From assembly GCA_032718475.1 (NCBI GenBank), contig JAUCBJ010004904.1, positions 1 to 56,550 on the forward strand: a stretch of DNA of 56,550 nt, in the 5' to 3' direction. Below are positions 21,395 through 33,053 of the stretch, one piece after another. Every line of letters starts with the position of its first letter. Positions within the stretch are counted from its first letter, which is position 1. Origin of the DNA: Nemertoderma westbladi. Taxonomy: Eukaryota; Xenacoelomorpha; Nemertodermatida; Nemertodermatidae. Below the pieces are notes generated by a model that was not told the origin of the DNA, did no database searches, and was given only the letters and a program-made list of their open reading frames with translations. Both the position numbers and the translations under genes were made by a program.

Positions 21395-22379
21395 CTAGTT
21401 CACTCCTCCCGTCTTCGGGAACCATCTAAGTTCTTTGCCCCTGTCATCGTCTTGTCTGGGCCGCTTCCTTCCCTCCGGCTTGTCCTCCCTGAGACTTCTC
21501 ATTCTTGCCGTTACCGTCTTGCTAAGCCCTGTCGTTGGTTCTTTGGGCGCTGGTGTTATCAACTCCCGGTAACGCTTTGCAGGTGGTCCCTCCGAATGTC
21601 CCTCCTGCTTCCCCCTGGTAGCGTCCCACAGGATCATTTTCATCGCCCGCGGCACGTGTTCTGCCAGAAAGTCCCTGAACTCGACCCTGTTTTCTGGCGA
21701 CCATCTATCCAAGTATCTCTGAGTGTTGATGAATCCTCCATATGATGCCGCTGTCGCTACCTCCTGATATGTGAATGGCAGTCTCCTCTTGATAATCTCC
21801 TGGTGGGCTCCTGGATTGATATTAAAGAAGCCCCACCTCCAACCGCTTCCAACTCCTTCCATCTCTTGTACGGTGTGTCCACCTCTCTGTCCACTAGGTG
21901 TCGGCTATCGTAGTACACCGACTCGCCCTTCAGCCCGGGTGGTCTACAAGACCCTCAAAGGCCACCTTAAAGGCTCTCCTGTGATTCCTGATAGCAGAAA
22001 CGCTGTCGGCTCTCTTCCGATAACTACGGCCATGAATAGGTTTAATAAATCTATCATTATCCAATCCTCCTGTAAGATATATCTCTTCTGATTTATCTTT
22101 ATCGCTCCCTTTCGGAACTGATATACCTTCTGTTTCCCTGGCCTCGCTCCCCATTTCAGCGAGTTCGCCAATTCCGCTCCGTACTCCTCTCGGAACTTGC
22201 CCCAGTCCATCGGCTTGTGGCAGACAAGCCCCATGAGCTGGCCATCGCCACTGCTTCACAATGTCCTGTGCCCGCTCCGTGCTCCTCCCGGAACTTGCCC
22301 CAGTCCATCGGCTTGTGGCAGACGAGCCCCATGAGCTCGGCTCTGCTCCACAATGTCCTGTGTTCTCTACCAACCCCAA
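21395..22379 (-). CDS. Unrecognised ORF region inside the inverted-repeat unit
   Basis: Two consecutive open stretches in different frames: 21930-22379 (and the overlapping 21944-22234) and 21395-21862. The downstream one encodes 155 residues with a basic tail (RKRPRQDDDRGKELRW) and a segment YLDRWSPENRVEFRDFLAEH. The upstream part carries DWGKFREEYGAELANSLKWG, whose coding DNA is partly duplicated in tandem (units about 98 bp apart at 22191 and 22289). The frame breaks in between, so this may be a dead element protein. I do not recognise the family. GC content and codon richness exceed the surroundings, which supports former coding. Confidence 0.35.
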
Positions 22380-22639
22380 AGTGCCAATTTTCCTTAGTTT
22401 TATTTTATTTTTATCTATGTTCCCCCCTGTCTGTGCTATTATCCTATCTACCTTCCTAGTTCCTTACGTGGCGCCCTCAGTGCCCACAACTTCTATGGTA
22501 CTATGTACCCTACTACTACTACCACATAAAGGGTATGTGTACACTACCCATACACATACAGACTATTAGCGTGGGGCAAGCCACTATGTGAACAGGCGGG
22601 GGCACAAAGGGGTCGGGGGTGCCTGGAGCACATACTAAC

Positions 22640-23650
22640 TATAAGATTGCTGATTGAATTGGCTAAATTTAAAACGGTGAAATTATATATAACTTTTGTT
22701 GATTTTTCAACAGCATTTGGCCGCGAATCACACCCAAAGCTATTTCAAGTCTTAATATCAATGGGTTGTAGTCGCCTTATGGTCAATATGTTAATTGCCA
22801 TCTATAAAATGACTAACAGTGTGTTGGGAAATATAATTATAAAGACAGCTATCGGTATTCTGCAAGGTTCCCCCACAAGTGTTTACCTTTTTGCTACTGT
22901 ATATACCTGAATCCTTTGATTGTATCCCTAAGAAAATATTGTATTCCAGACAAAATTTTGGGCTGGCTACATATTTTACTGCTAGTTGACGACTCGGTAA
23001 TACTAGCTACTACCCGCGCTGAAATGCTTGAGAAGTTGGGTATGCTGCGTAAATTCTGTCTCGAATATAACATGGCTATTACTGTAAAAAAAACTAAATT
23101 TCTGGTATTTGGCTTAGTAGAAAAATATGAAAAGGACGAGCTGTGCGTTGAACTACAGAGTCATGACCAAATCTATATTAAGAATTGTGACTCATATATT
23201 TATCTAGGGGCCCCGTTTAGTCAAGCTGGTGTTCCAAGTGTGGATATTGCTTTGCATTGCAAGGAAAAACACGTTCATATGTTGAAATTTTTTGGTTTCC
23301 TAAATAAACATCGCCTTATGCCAGTCTGGATAAAACTGTACGTCTTCCGAGCTGCGATAGTTGCGGCGATCTTTTACGCATCAGAAACGTTGGATTGGTT
23401 GGCGACCCACTAAACTGTTCACTTGGTACAATAACATGTTGCGTGCAACACTCGGTGTCCGTAAGGGCACCTGTCGAGACATGATATACATAGAATCGGG
23501 CGAAGCAGAACCGTCGGCCCTCATAAAGGATCGGCACCTAATTGACCAGATAAGGCTGTCGCACCCCGATATATATCACCCCATCCATATTGTCTGTAGC
23601 CCAGGTGCCCTATCGTTCGTGTACCAAGTTTTAGAAAAACTGGAGTAATC
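22640..23650 (+). pseudogene. LINE reverse transcriptase fragment
   Basis: Plus-strand frames 22647-22910, 22916-23413 and 23361-23648 line up as one RT C-terminal half: motif A region (YITFVDFSTAF), motif B region (GILQGSPTSVYLF), motif C degraded to LLVDDSVILATT, then KKTKFLVFG, the IYLGAPFSQAG thumb region, the YASETLDWLA segment and the tail LGVRKGTCRDMIY. A stop and two frame changes interrupt it, and the catalytic YADD is changed to LVDD, so it is inactive. The family differs from the LINE at 6.9-8.9 kb (FADD type). Confidence 0.8.
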
Positions 23651-23862
23651 TATACCTATAAAAATCAAGCCCTCTCTCTCTCGAGAAACACAAACTCTGT
23701 TATTTTTCCCCAACGGCCTTCGGCCAAAAGGACAGTAGCACAGCAGCCCAGCAGAAAGGTGACGCGTACTAAATCTTACCCGGTCGGGATCTACGATCCC
23801 GTCTCAACATTAAAACCGCAATAATTTTTATTGTCCGTTTATATCACTCATGATGTCTTTTT

Positions 23863-24058
23863 TTTACTTTTATGTCCTCCAGAAATTTACCGTTAGGTTC
23901 CATGTTACCGGTTTCTCTACTGCTGTTCTCTCAGGCTATCAGTACCAGTATTAGTTTTTTTTTTACTTTTTATGTCCTCCAGAAATTTACCGTTAGGTTC
24001 CATGCTACCGGTTTCTCTACTGCCGTTCTCTCAGGCTATCAGTACCGGTATTAGTATA
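23863..24058. repeat. ~97-bp tandem duplication over the right arm edge
   Basis: Sequence around atgtcctccagaaatttacc (23873) through tcagtaccagtattag is repeated from about 23968 with few changes. The outer edge of the right inverted-repeat arm has therefore been duplicated. Confidence 0.75.
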
Positions 24059-24220
24059 CTGTATAGAGCACTATTTCGCAGTATTGCTGTATTGTATGTA
24101 CAGATGTAGGCATAAAGCAGGTATATTAGGTATTTTAGTACCGGTACCGGTACTGCTGTAGGCCTACTGTGTAGCCTACCATTTAAATACGGTAATGGTA
24201 GGCCTACCGGCTGACCGGTT

Positions 24221-24765
24221 GTTTTGGTTAGAAAATCCCGCCTCTGTAACCTGCTCCTTTCCCTGATTTGGTAAAGTGACCGTTTATTGTCTTGGATAGA
24301 AAGGCCCGCCTCTGTAACCTGCTCCTTTCCCTCAATTAGTTAAGTGATCGTTTATTGTTTTGGTTAGAAAATCCCGTCTCTGTAACCTGCTCCTTTCCCT
24401 CAATTAGTTAAGTGATCGTTTATTGTTTTGGTTAGGAAATCCAGCCTCTGTAACCTGCTCCTTTCTCTCAATTGGCAATGTTATCGTTTATTGTTTTGGT
24501 TAGAAAATACCATCTATGTAACCTGCTCCTTTCCTTCATTTGGCAAAGTGATTGTTTATTGTTTTGGTTAGAAAATCCCGCCTCTGTAACCTGCTCCTTT
24601 CCCTGATTTGGTATAGTGACCGTTTATTGTTTTGGTTATAAAGGCTAGCCTCTGTAACCTGCTCCTTTACTTCATTTGGTAAAGTGACTGTTTATTGTTT
24701 TGGTTAGAAAACCCGGCCATAACCTGCTCCTTTCCATCAATTGGTAATTGTTTTTGGCTATAAAA
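24221..24765. repeat. 68-bp tandem array, 8 units
   Basis: Units start with gttttggttagaaaatcc at 24221, 24289 (changed), 24357, 24425, 24493, 24561, 24629 and 24697. Each contains ctgtaacctgctcctttcc. The last is shortened. Confidence 0.92.
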
Positions 24766-25970
24766 TGAGTGTTTTGCTACGTCATGTGGTAATCGATTAT
24801 CGACAACAAACACAAACTATTAAATTTAGAGTCTTTTACCACAGGCGCATATGGAAATCTATCTCATAGTCTATAAATCATGGAATTTTGAATGTTTTGG
24901 CACAGGCATAGTGAAACCAACTGTCCGACAGACCAGAAGTCAACAAATTTTGAATGTTTGGCACAGGCATGCTGAAATCAACTGTCTGACAGTCCAGAAA
25001 TCAGCAGTCTGACAGTTTGAAGAAATACATACATAAAGAGTAAATAAAGGAAAACAAAAGTTATTAAAGGGACAACAAAAGTCATTATGCACAATTCGTA
25101 AAAAGAGGAGGACAAAAAAAGTCAATAAAAGGACATAAAAAATCACTGCCCATTAAAACTATAATTATTTCGGTTACATATCATTATGATTAGCTCTATA
25201 CAGTATATAGATCTATTTGGCTCTATATATAACATTTGTAATGTAGCCTTGTAACCGGTACCGGTCATTCAGTCAGTGATTGCAGTTTTTCGTTAAATAC
25301 GTAGTACTCTAACTAGCCTGAAGAAGCCATGTGGGTGAAAGCTAGCTAAAACTGTTGTTTTATTTTGTCACTTGAGGTCTCCCAGCCCTACATATTACAG
25401 AATCATGATTACAACAGTGACGAGAGCCCGACAGTATTTATACACTGAAAGAAACTATAAGCATCTCATGAAAAATATTAAGAAGGTCTAACTATTATTT
25501 GTATTAAATAAGGCAATAATACCAACGGCAAAGGAACGACAAAGGAGCACAGCTCATAGAGGATTGTGGGACAAAAGTAGATTTTCGAGTTTTTTCGATT
25601 AGTACACCTTCAAGTCCTGTGTTGATAGTTCTCTCAAATCCACAAGGGCACAAGGAAGTACATATCCCTCCACCTGTATCTACATACTTTATAATATATC
25701 CACTCTTCAGTTCTGATCCGCAACACCACCCCCCCCCCCCCCCCCCCTAGTCCGTCTTTTCAAAATATTCGTAAACTAAATTAAAATGAAACACTTAAAC
25801 TATGTGATGAATAGATGTTTGAGCGACATGTAAATCTGATTGATAGTACTTACAGTGGTTATTATAATTTATCCTTTTGCGGTTGTTAGCTGATTTACAT
25901 ATATAACATAATGACACGAAAATTTAATCAAATAAAGTAAAACAGAATAAATATTTGCAGTAATATTGAG
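24766..25970. other. Downstream flank of the ABCA locus, no gene
   Basis: Contains a ~66-bp imperfect tandem duplication (ttgaatgttttggcacaggc at about 24886 and again near 24950), a C run at 25729-25747, and the 3' flank of the ABCA coding sequence. No clear polyadenylation signal was found. Confidence 0.4.
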
Positions 25971-27768
25971 TTAGGTTTCGGCAAATCCTAAAAATACATC
26001 TTCAAGGGTTGTTTGTGTGACAGAATAATCTTCCAAATTAAATTGTTCTTTCGCTTCCTCCATTGATGAAAATATGTCAGACCACTTTATTGATTTATTT
26101 GTAACTCGATATGTTACAATCCCCTGGTGTTCATCTTTTAATTCAGCACCAGGAAACTTTGACTCTAAGAATTCTTTTAAAACAATAATGTCTTCAAAAC
26201 AACTTGCGCCTTTCGTATTAACTTTCGCCATGACAGAATACCCTTGGCCAAACTTTGACTTTAGATGTTGAAGCGACCCCGAACATTTGAAACTACCTCT
26301 TACCATGATTGCCAATCGCGTGCATAGTGCCTCACACTCTTCCATACTATGCGTTGTAATTATTATGGATGTTCCCTTTTCACGAACTCTACAAAGCGCA
26401 TTCCAAACTGAACGTTTGGAGACAGGATCCATTCCAGATGTTGGTTCGTCAAGAAATACGACTGGGGGATTACCAATCACTGCAATGGCAGTGCATAATT
26501 TTCGTTTATTTCCACCACTGTAGGTTTTACATAATTTGTTTGCAAACGGCCCTAATGTGAATTCCGAAACTATATCAACACACATTTGGTGAATGTCACA
26601 CTCTGGTATTCCTCTAAGTCTAGCAAACATCTGCAGTGTTTCATAAGCAGTCATTTGACCTATTAAAGCATCAAATTGTGGACAATACCCTATCAGCTGT
26701 TGGGCTCTTTCTAATTGGTTTCGAATGTTAAACCCACCCAAATAAACAGTGCCAGATGTCATTAAAATGTCCCCTGTTATCATCTGAAATGTCGTTGTTT
26801 TACCTGCACCATTTACACCTAGAAGTCCAAAGCATTCGCCAACAGGAATAGCCAAGCAAAGATTATTTGCAGCTACAATGGGTGGGTTGCAACAGTTACT
26901 GTATTTTTTACACAAATGGTCTAGAATCACAACATTGTTTTTATCACTTCTTAAAGCATCTATTGCATTCATTTCATTGGCTACATCTTCATCTATAAAG
27001 GTCTGTGGCAATAAACATTTTTTCTTCAAAAGTGTTGAAAAGATGAACAATTCAAATCTTCTGAAATACCCAGTTTCAATGGCAACTAATATAACAAATA
27101 ATAACAACCCTTCTAATATCATAACAAAAATATCCTGAGCAATGCCAGGTTTTTCCCACTGTAGTATGTTATCAAAATTATGGAAATGGTTCATAAAGTA
27201 AATTCGGTTTAAAACTGTATAAGAATTGTATGTTGGAATAATTGTTGTATTACGATAAAGTATAGCAAAAATATCACGTGATTTATATGATTCTATATGG
27301 ATGGGGATCTCAATAACCAAAGTTGTAAAAATGAAAATAAAAACATTTATAAAACAGCAACCTGCTACAGCCCGTGCAGGAACACTAAACAGTAACAGTA
27401 GGAAGTACATCATTGGTAAAGCACATAGTGAGAAAGCAGCTAAGAAGATAAATATATATCCAAGACTAGATGAATGTCCCATAGAGCCTTCCGCAGCAAC
27501 AAGTAATACAATCAGGATTTCAATAACAATAAATGTTAGGAAGTCGTATATAAAGTTAGATCCCCAGAAGATAAAGGGGTTGACACCAGAAACAAATTGT
27601 ATCTGCTTGGACTTCGATGTGCGTTCTTCTACAATAAAATAGATGAATGTTCCACTAATTAAACATAGTAAAAGTGAAATGTTTATGCCTTGTGTTGGGT
27701 CATTATAATCTGTCCGTTCACTATTTGAATAACCATATGTATCTACCTCTAAAGGCTTATTTATTGTG
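25971..27768 (-). CDS. ABCA segment: TM8-TM12 and NBD2 to the stop
   Basis: Open from the frameshift to the stop, about 599 codons; the first ATG is only at 27482. It includes FIVEERTSKSKQIQFVSGV, the ABCA TMD2 coupling motif, a membrane block, and NBD2: Walker A GVNGAGKTTT (about 26797-26822), CPQFD, signature YSGGNKRK (about 26500-26525), Walker B VVFLDEPTSGMDP and THSMEE. It ends TTLEDVFLGFAET, the usual ABCA C-terminal motif region. No introns are seen, whereas animal ABCA genes typically have many here. Confidence 0.88.
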
Positions 27769-29900
27769 ATTTATCATGATTTTATCTGATGAAGTGGCAT
27801 GTAAAAGTGCATTAGTGAACGCATTTAATGATTGTGGTTCAGAATGGATTGCTTGGCCGTTGTAATAAAGAGTAACTTCTGCAGGAATTCTTGAAATATC
27901 AAACTTTGCTGAAACAATGAAATTATTCACATAATATCCGAAATTTTGTTCCATCGCCTTAAATAAAGAACTGTTTAGATCTTCAACCTCTTCAACTGTA
28001 ACACCTTTACTGCGTAGAAATATTTCATATGATTCCCCAATATTCTTTAAGTCAGGCAATCGCTTTGTTGTTTCAGTTATCTGATAAAACGCATGTGTAT
28101 AACCATATTGAGATAAATCTATTGCGCGACTAGGCGATGTAGAAGTTTTTCTTTCTGATTTTGGTATATTGTTGTTAATCAGAATATACGCAATAGTAAT
28201 AAGAACAATAGCAAATTGGGCAATCAATATTGATGGATTTCTCAATGAATAAATAAAACGTTTCATGAGCATAGCATGCATTTGACGCAATAGAAGTTTA
28301 CTGCCATGTAGATTTCCATAACCACTTGAAACAGTTTTCAATTCTATTTCCATTTCTACTTTTGAATTATTATTTATTACTGTTGCTTGAGATCGAGCGG
28401 ATTGAAAATCATCTGCACAATCGCTACTCGTTCGACAGAAAGAGGGACTTTCTCTACAAGATACAAATTTGACTGAGTTATTATCACCTATTACTGTTGT
28501 CGGTGATCGAACTGGTTGAGAATCACCTATACCCTTGCAATTTTTTTGAACTAAAGATGCACTACTTCCTGTAAAATATTCTTTTGAGTTATTAACACGC
28601 ATGTTATCTTCTTGCAGTAACTTTTGTGTGAGTAGCTGGTCAACTTTTAGGAATACATCTTCCATAGTAGTAAGTGAAGCACCATAGTTATCGATTCCAA
28701 AATTATCTTTATTTTCTTCAATTTCTGTAAATAAATCTGCAAACTTCAAACGTTGGTTAGTGGGCAGTGTATATATAAGTTCGGCAGCCACATTTGAGCT
28801 TAAAGATGAATTTGGAACAATAGACTTAACAGTGGAAGTTAGTTTATTGATATCACAGTTTTTCGTTTTTACAATAGACAAGTGATAACCTACTCCATAT
28901 TTACGTTTTAAAAACATAGGAGTTCCAAAGCATTGCATTTTTCCATTTGTAATAATTCCAATTCTATCACCTAAATAATCTGCTTCATCCATGAAATGGG
29001 TTGTTAGTAAAATAGTTTTTCCAACTTTCTGTTGTTGAATAAAATCCCATGCATATCTTCTTGCTGTTGGATCCAATCCTGTTGTTGGCTCGTCCAAGAA
29101 TACTGTCGTTGATCCACCAATAAAAGCGATTCCCAGAGATAACCTTCTCTTCATTCCACCAGAAAGAGATTTTGAACGAGAATGTATCTTATCTTTAAGT
29201 TGAAGCATAGATAGGGTGTTAGCAATTTCTGATGAAATTGTTGCCTTATCGTAAATTCCTTTAAGTTGAATGTAAAAGATTAAATGTTCTTTCACTGTGA
29301 GGGTATCAAATAGCAAATTGTGTTGAGGGCAGAAACCTAAACTCTTTCGTACTTTCTTCATATCAGTACGAATGTCATGGCCATTTATAAGAGCAGTTCC
29401 ACTTGATGGAGGAAACATACCAGTAAGCATGGATATGGTAGTGGTTTTTCCAGCTCCATTTTTGCCAAGTAGAGCACTTATTTGTCCTTCATATAAATTA
29501 AAACTGACATTATCAGCTGCTGGCCGAGGGAGGTTTCTAAACATTTTGGAGAGTTTCTTTACATGTACTCCAGCTACAAGATTAGATGGTTCTTCTTCAA
29601 AATAGTCAGAAATTAAATTTGGATTTGACATAAGAACTTCACATGTTGATTTTGAATCAGCTGAACACCAGTACGATGGAGAGCAAGCAAAATACCATTT
29701 CATGGACACACCAAATTCTCCTGGGAAAACATTAGAAATGTACCAGGTCAAAACGCAATAGAAGAAACAGTCAAACAATAACATCATATACACAGCCAGC
29801 AATGAGATTGTATCTGCACCAGCTTCTAATTCATATGATAAATTCTGCCAATAGCTTCCTGGCCCTCTGTCTCCGTTCAGTTGCAATCGTTCTTCCCAAT
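27757..29900 (-). CDS. ABCA segment: TM6, NBD1, regulatory region, TM7 and loop
   Basis: About 710 codons without an intron. TM6 and the EAVFPG-like motif (WYISNVFPGEFG) are followed by NBD1: Walker A GKNGAGKTT (about 29447-29470), Q-loop CPQHN, signature LSGGMKRRLS (about 29140-29170), Walker B TVFLDEPTTGLDP (about 29065-29105) and H-loop THFMDEAD. All catalytic elements are present. A serine-rich linker (28350-28640), then TM7 (ILIAQFAIVLITIAYILI) and extracellular loop 2 follow. The frame stops at 27757 because of a single-base shift; the next frame continues the same protein. The acceptor at the 5' edge is unclear, with candidates at 29927 and closer. Confidence 0.85.
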
Positions 29901-29929
29901 AATTCCCAACGATCGTACAGTAGTGGAGA

Positions 29930-31617
29930 AAACCTGGAATAAAGGGTCGATCTTCTCATCCGGTACCTCTACTTCCTCCTCGTGTCGGTTCGACTCGGTT
30001 CCTCTCTCGTCCTCATTCTCTGTCTATAAACCCCGTCTCCTATTGGACGGGGACTCAGTGAGCGGCCAGACGTCGACCCTGGCCCCTGCACTGCTCCATG
30101 GGCTGGAGCGGTTCCCGGTCCACCTGCTGGACGTTGGCGCGTTGCATTCCATCTCGATCCGGTCCCCCGAGGAGGCCGTCGGGGAGGTGTTCCGTGAGGC
30201 CCGTTGCACGGCGCCCTGCATCGTCTACTCCCCGTGTATCGACCGTCTGTGGGCCGTGTCCGCCGACTCCGTTCACGCTGTCATCGTCTCCGAGTTGGAG
30301 GATCTACCAATCGACTGTGAGGTTCTCTTCCTCGTGACTTCCCATCGCTGCTACGCCCAACTCAACCCCAATATTGCCGTTCTCTTCTATGAGGAAGATA
30401 AGGAGGTTTTCCAGATGCCCAGCCACTTCAAGGCGCAGGAGTGTGAGAACTATTTCCGTCCTTTGCTTATTGAAGAGGCTTCCCAACCTCCTCCCCCACA
30501 ACCCCTCCAGTTGGAGTAGGCGAAGGAAGCACTTCCGGTCGCCTCCGCTCCTCCCAGTCATCGTCTCTCTCATCGGGAGTTGGAACGCCTCCGATGGGAG
30601 GAAGATAACCAACTGAGGGAACTTGGGATCTTCCTGAGAACTGCGATCAACAAGTTCTGCTCCGATACGCGGTTCAAGATATTCACTAAACCGGTGGATC
30701 TAGAGGAGGTGCCAGACTACAAGGATGTCATAGAAAAACCCATGGATCTGTCTACCATGAAGACTAATATAGATCTCCATAGTTACACCACCGCGAAGCA
30801 ATTCCTTGATGATATCAAACTAATATGTGAGAATGCGTTGCAGTACAACCCGGATACAGACCCTGAAGACAGATGGATACGACATAGAGCCAATACACTG
30901 TATGATACGGTGTACAGTTATTTCCACAATCAGTTGGATAAGGACTTTGAGAGAATTTGCGAAGATATAGCCGAATGTCGTAAGAAGAGAGACGATGTTG
31001 ATGCAACCGAAGTGCTACGTTATTGTAAGGTAGTCCACGCCGAGGTCGCACTAACGGATGTGGTAGCGACGCCGCAAATAGGGGCCAAGAAACGGCCGAG
31101 CAAAAGGAAGCGATCGAGCTGGTCCCAGGGTAAAATCCGGACCAAGAAAATTAAAAAGAATTCAACTGAGTTAACTGAAAATAAAGAGGGAGATAATGCG
31201 AACGATCATTCTGATAACGGGAGGGATGAAGATGATGAAAGCGAATCAGAAGCCGAAGAAGTTAGTTCCTCCCCTCCTTCAGCCAATGGCGGCCCGGCGG
31301 AAACCCCAGTCCAATCGACCTCGAGTGGATCCGACCAATCAGGTTGCAGAGATAGTCAGCCTCCCGCACTCCGACCAATGGTTGAGACGTCATCCAATGT
31401 GGCAATGGAGCAATCCCGCTTGGTTGTCGATTCATCTGGTCTGGACAAACTACTCCAACGGACAGTGTCTGCCGCTAAGCGATGCCCCTTATTGCATCTA
31501 GAGAAACTGCATAGCGCATTAAGTAGAGCCATATACCAACACAAGATGGCGTACAATAAAACGGAATTGCTGAAGGATTTGAATGTTGTAGTAGATAAAT
31601 TCTTCGCCGACTCGTAG
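29930..31617 (+). pseudogene. ATAD2-like retrocopy (AAA2, bromodomain, C-terminus)
   Basis: A plus-strand intronless copy antisense within an ABCA intron. The part up to 30519 matches the second, degenerate AAA domain of ATAD2 proteins (YKPRLLL...SGQTSTLAPALLHGLERF, SPEEAVGEVFREARCTAP). A TAG at 30517-30519 interrupts, but the same frame resumes directly and encodes LRELGIFLRTAI, then a bromodomain with KPMDLS in the ZA loop and the conserved acetyl-lysine asparagine in NALQYNP (about 30830-30850), a basic and acidic linker, and the ATAD2 C-terminal helices ending KFFADS. ATAD2 proteins are chromatin factors that bind acetylated histones. The first AAA domain and N-terminus are absent. No poly(A) or target duplication was seen. 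One stop in 1.7 kb suggests a young copy. Confidence 0.8.
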
Positions 31618-31722
31618 TGATATTGAGGTCTATATTAGTCTGTAGTACATGGTGCTACCAGTTCTTTGTTTTAGTACTGTATGCAGTAAGTTTAATGCGT
31701 AATATGTGTTTATTATATGTAC

Positions 31723-32414
31723 CATTTGAACATTGCTTGAATACCCATTGCAAAACACGAATTAGGTAAAAGGCAAACAAGAAGTTTTGATGCTAAGGCT
31801 ATTTGATCATAAACTGTGTTGTTGATAATTGCAAATACAACATATGAAAGTGACCAAAGAATAACGCCACCAAATGTTGCAGTTTTGGAACGAGAAAATA
31901 ATGTTGATATAAAAAAGCAGAAGCAAATATTAGAAAGTGAATACAGTGTTAAAAACATAAATACAACACTCCAGTGGGCTTTTCCGAGCATAGCGGCTTT
32001 AATATCCAAGCATAAAAATAATGTAACAATAGTGTTAACAAGTATCAAAATTACTGCATAATGTATAAACCATGCCAACCAATGCAACCAGGGATTGAGA
32101 CCCATAATCTTCATTGCTTCTTTTAACTTGAGTTCCTTTTCATGAACAATATTTCGGATAATGTTAACAGATGTATATAATGACATCAATAGTAACAGAA
32201 ATGTCAAGAACATTTGTATAAAGACAACCATTCCAATGTGCACAGGTTTGTCAGGCTTTGGGTTTTTAGTAAATCTAATAGTTACATTTGGTGTTGTCAG
32301 GCTTTGGGTTTTTAGTAAATCTAATAGTTACATTTGGTGTACTGAGTTCGTTTACTTCACCAATACATGCGAAATCAATTGCTTTTTGAACACCGAGAAA
32401 CATTTGCTGATAGT
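31723..32414 (-). CDS. ABCA TMD1 exon with frame-breaking duplication
   Basis: The acceptor ttgttttgtttttgcag precedes the first base at 32414; the donor is GTACAT after 31723. The translation runs DYQQMFLGVQKAIDFACI (end of extracellular loop 1), then TM2-TM5, including NIVHEKELKLKEAMKIMGL, the cytoplasmic EKE-LKE-MGL coupling region conserved in ABCA proteins, and ends near CFAMGIQAMF. Between the loop and TM2, a perfect 46-bp tandem duplication shifts the frame. The two parts therefore read in different frames, 32341-32414 with the duplication on one side and below 32249 on the other. The join to the next exon by phase could not be settled. Confidence 0.85.
32249..32340. repeat. Exact 46-bp tandem duplication in ABCA exon
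   Basis: Copies at 32249-32294 and 32295-32340 are identical, each starting tgtcaggctttgggttttta. Since 46 is not a multiple of three, the ABCA frame shifts by one. Confidence 0.97.
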
Positions 32415-32671
32415 CTGCAAAAACAAAACAATAAATGTATGTGTTGCTATTGCGAAAATAAAATTGTAAACCCATAAATGAAAGCAAGTAACATTTCCTA
32501 GTCTGTCTTGCAAATCTTCTTTCCGAGTAATAGAAAAACAAATTTTTTTCGAGGCTGCTAGCTGAATAAATATCTATTATTACATCATTGTGTGACAAGT
32601 AACACTTTTCAACGAGTGCATATATGCACACCGAGGAATTACTTAAATAATAAGGATCTTTGAATTATTCA

Positions 32672-32930
32672 ATGTCCTGGAATATAGTTTATCGTAATAC
32701 AATGACATGGACAGTGGACACCTCAACAATTTTTCTAAAAATCTGCATTACAGTGCATGACATTTGAAACAGAGTTAGTTTCATCTCCATCCTTCTTAGT
32801 CTGTTAGTGGGTCCAAAGTCAGCATTTTTATTTTCGATTTCATTTTTTTTTAGCTACAAGCGTTTAAAAAGGGAATCTCCGTCGATATTGCTCCAGTCAT
32901 ATTGCTGTTATTCTTTAAACCTTATGATGA
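32672..32930 (+). repeat. Degenerate copy of the 54.7-kb MITE family
   Basis: Words such as aatgtcctggaatatag, gtttcatctcc, tagctacaagcgtttaaaaa and ctccgtcgatattgc match the complete element at 54695-55229. Terminal inverted repeats are not preserved on both sides. Confidence 0.7.
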
Positions 32931-33053
32931 TGATGGTGTGATGGAAACAGCCCCTACACCTACAACAATCTCCAATAGTCAAAGAAATACAGTCAATCAT
33001 CTAACTGATCTTGACTTTGCTGATGAATTAGGAATTCTCTCGAATTTATTATA
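32925..33053 (+). pseudogene. Tiny LINE RT fragment around motif C
   Basis: The plus-strand frame reads LTDLDFADELGILSNLL, matching the FADD region (LTNLDFADDLGVLS) of the LINE at 6.9-8.9 kb, with the second catalytic aspartate changed to glutamate. Only about 43 codons remain. Confidence 0.7.

Larger units (their letters stand above)
20854..23911. mobile_element. 3.06-kb unit bounded by ~165-bp terminal inverted repeats
   Basis: The left arm (20854-21020) starts ccggtaacatggaacctaac, and the right arm (about 23746-23911) is its reverse complement with a handful of differences. Both arms contain the dyad cgggatcgtagatcccg. The flanks share only TTT. Inside are an unknown minus-strand ORF region (21395-22379) and a plus-strand LINE RT fragment (22640-23650). 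The arms suggest a DNA transposon or a foldback element into which a LINE has inserted. No transposase is recognised. Confidence 0.65.

Noticed and set aside
26074-27642. Plus-strand ORFs opposite the ABCA ATP-binding region
   Set aside because: Antisense shadows of well-supported coding sequence on the minus strand.
32275-32631. Upstream part of the 118-residue ORF as ABCA extracellular-loop coding sequence
   Set aside because: A clear acceptor (gtttttgcag) ends at 32415, and the residues upstream of it have no ABCA similarity, so they are intron.
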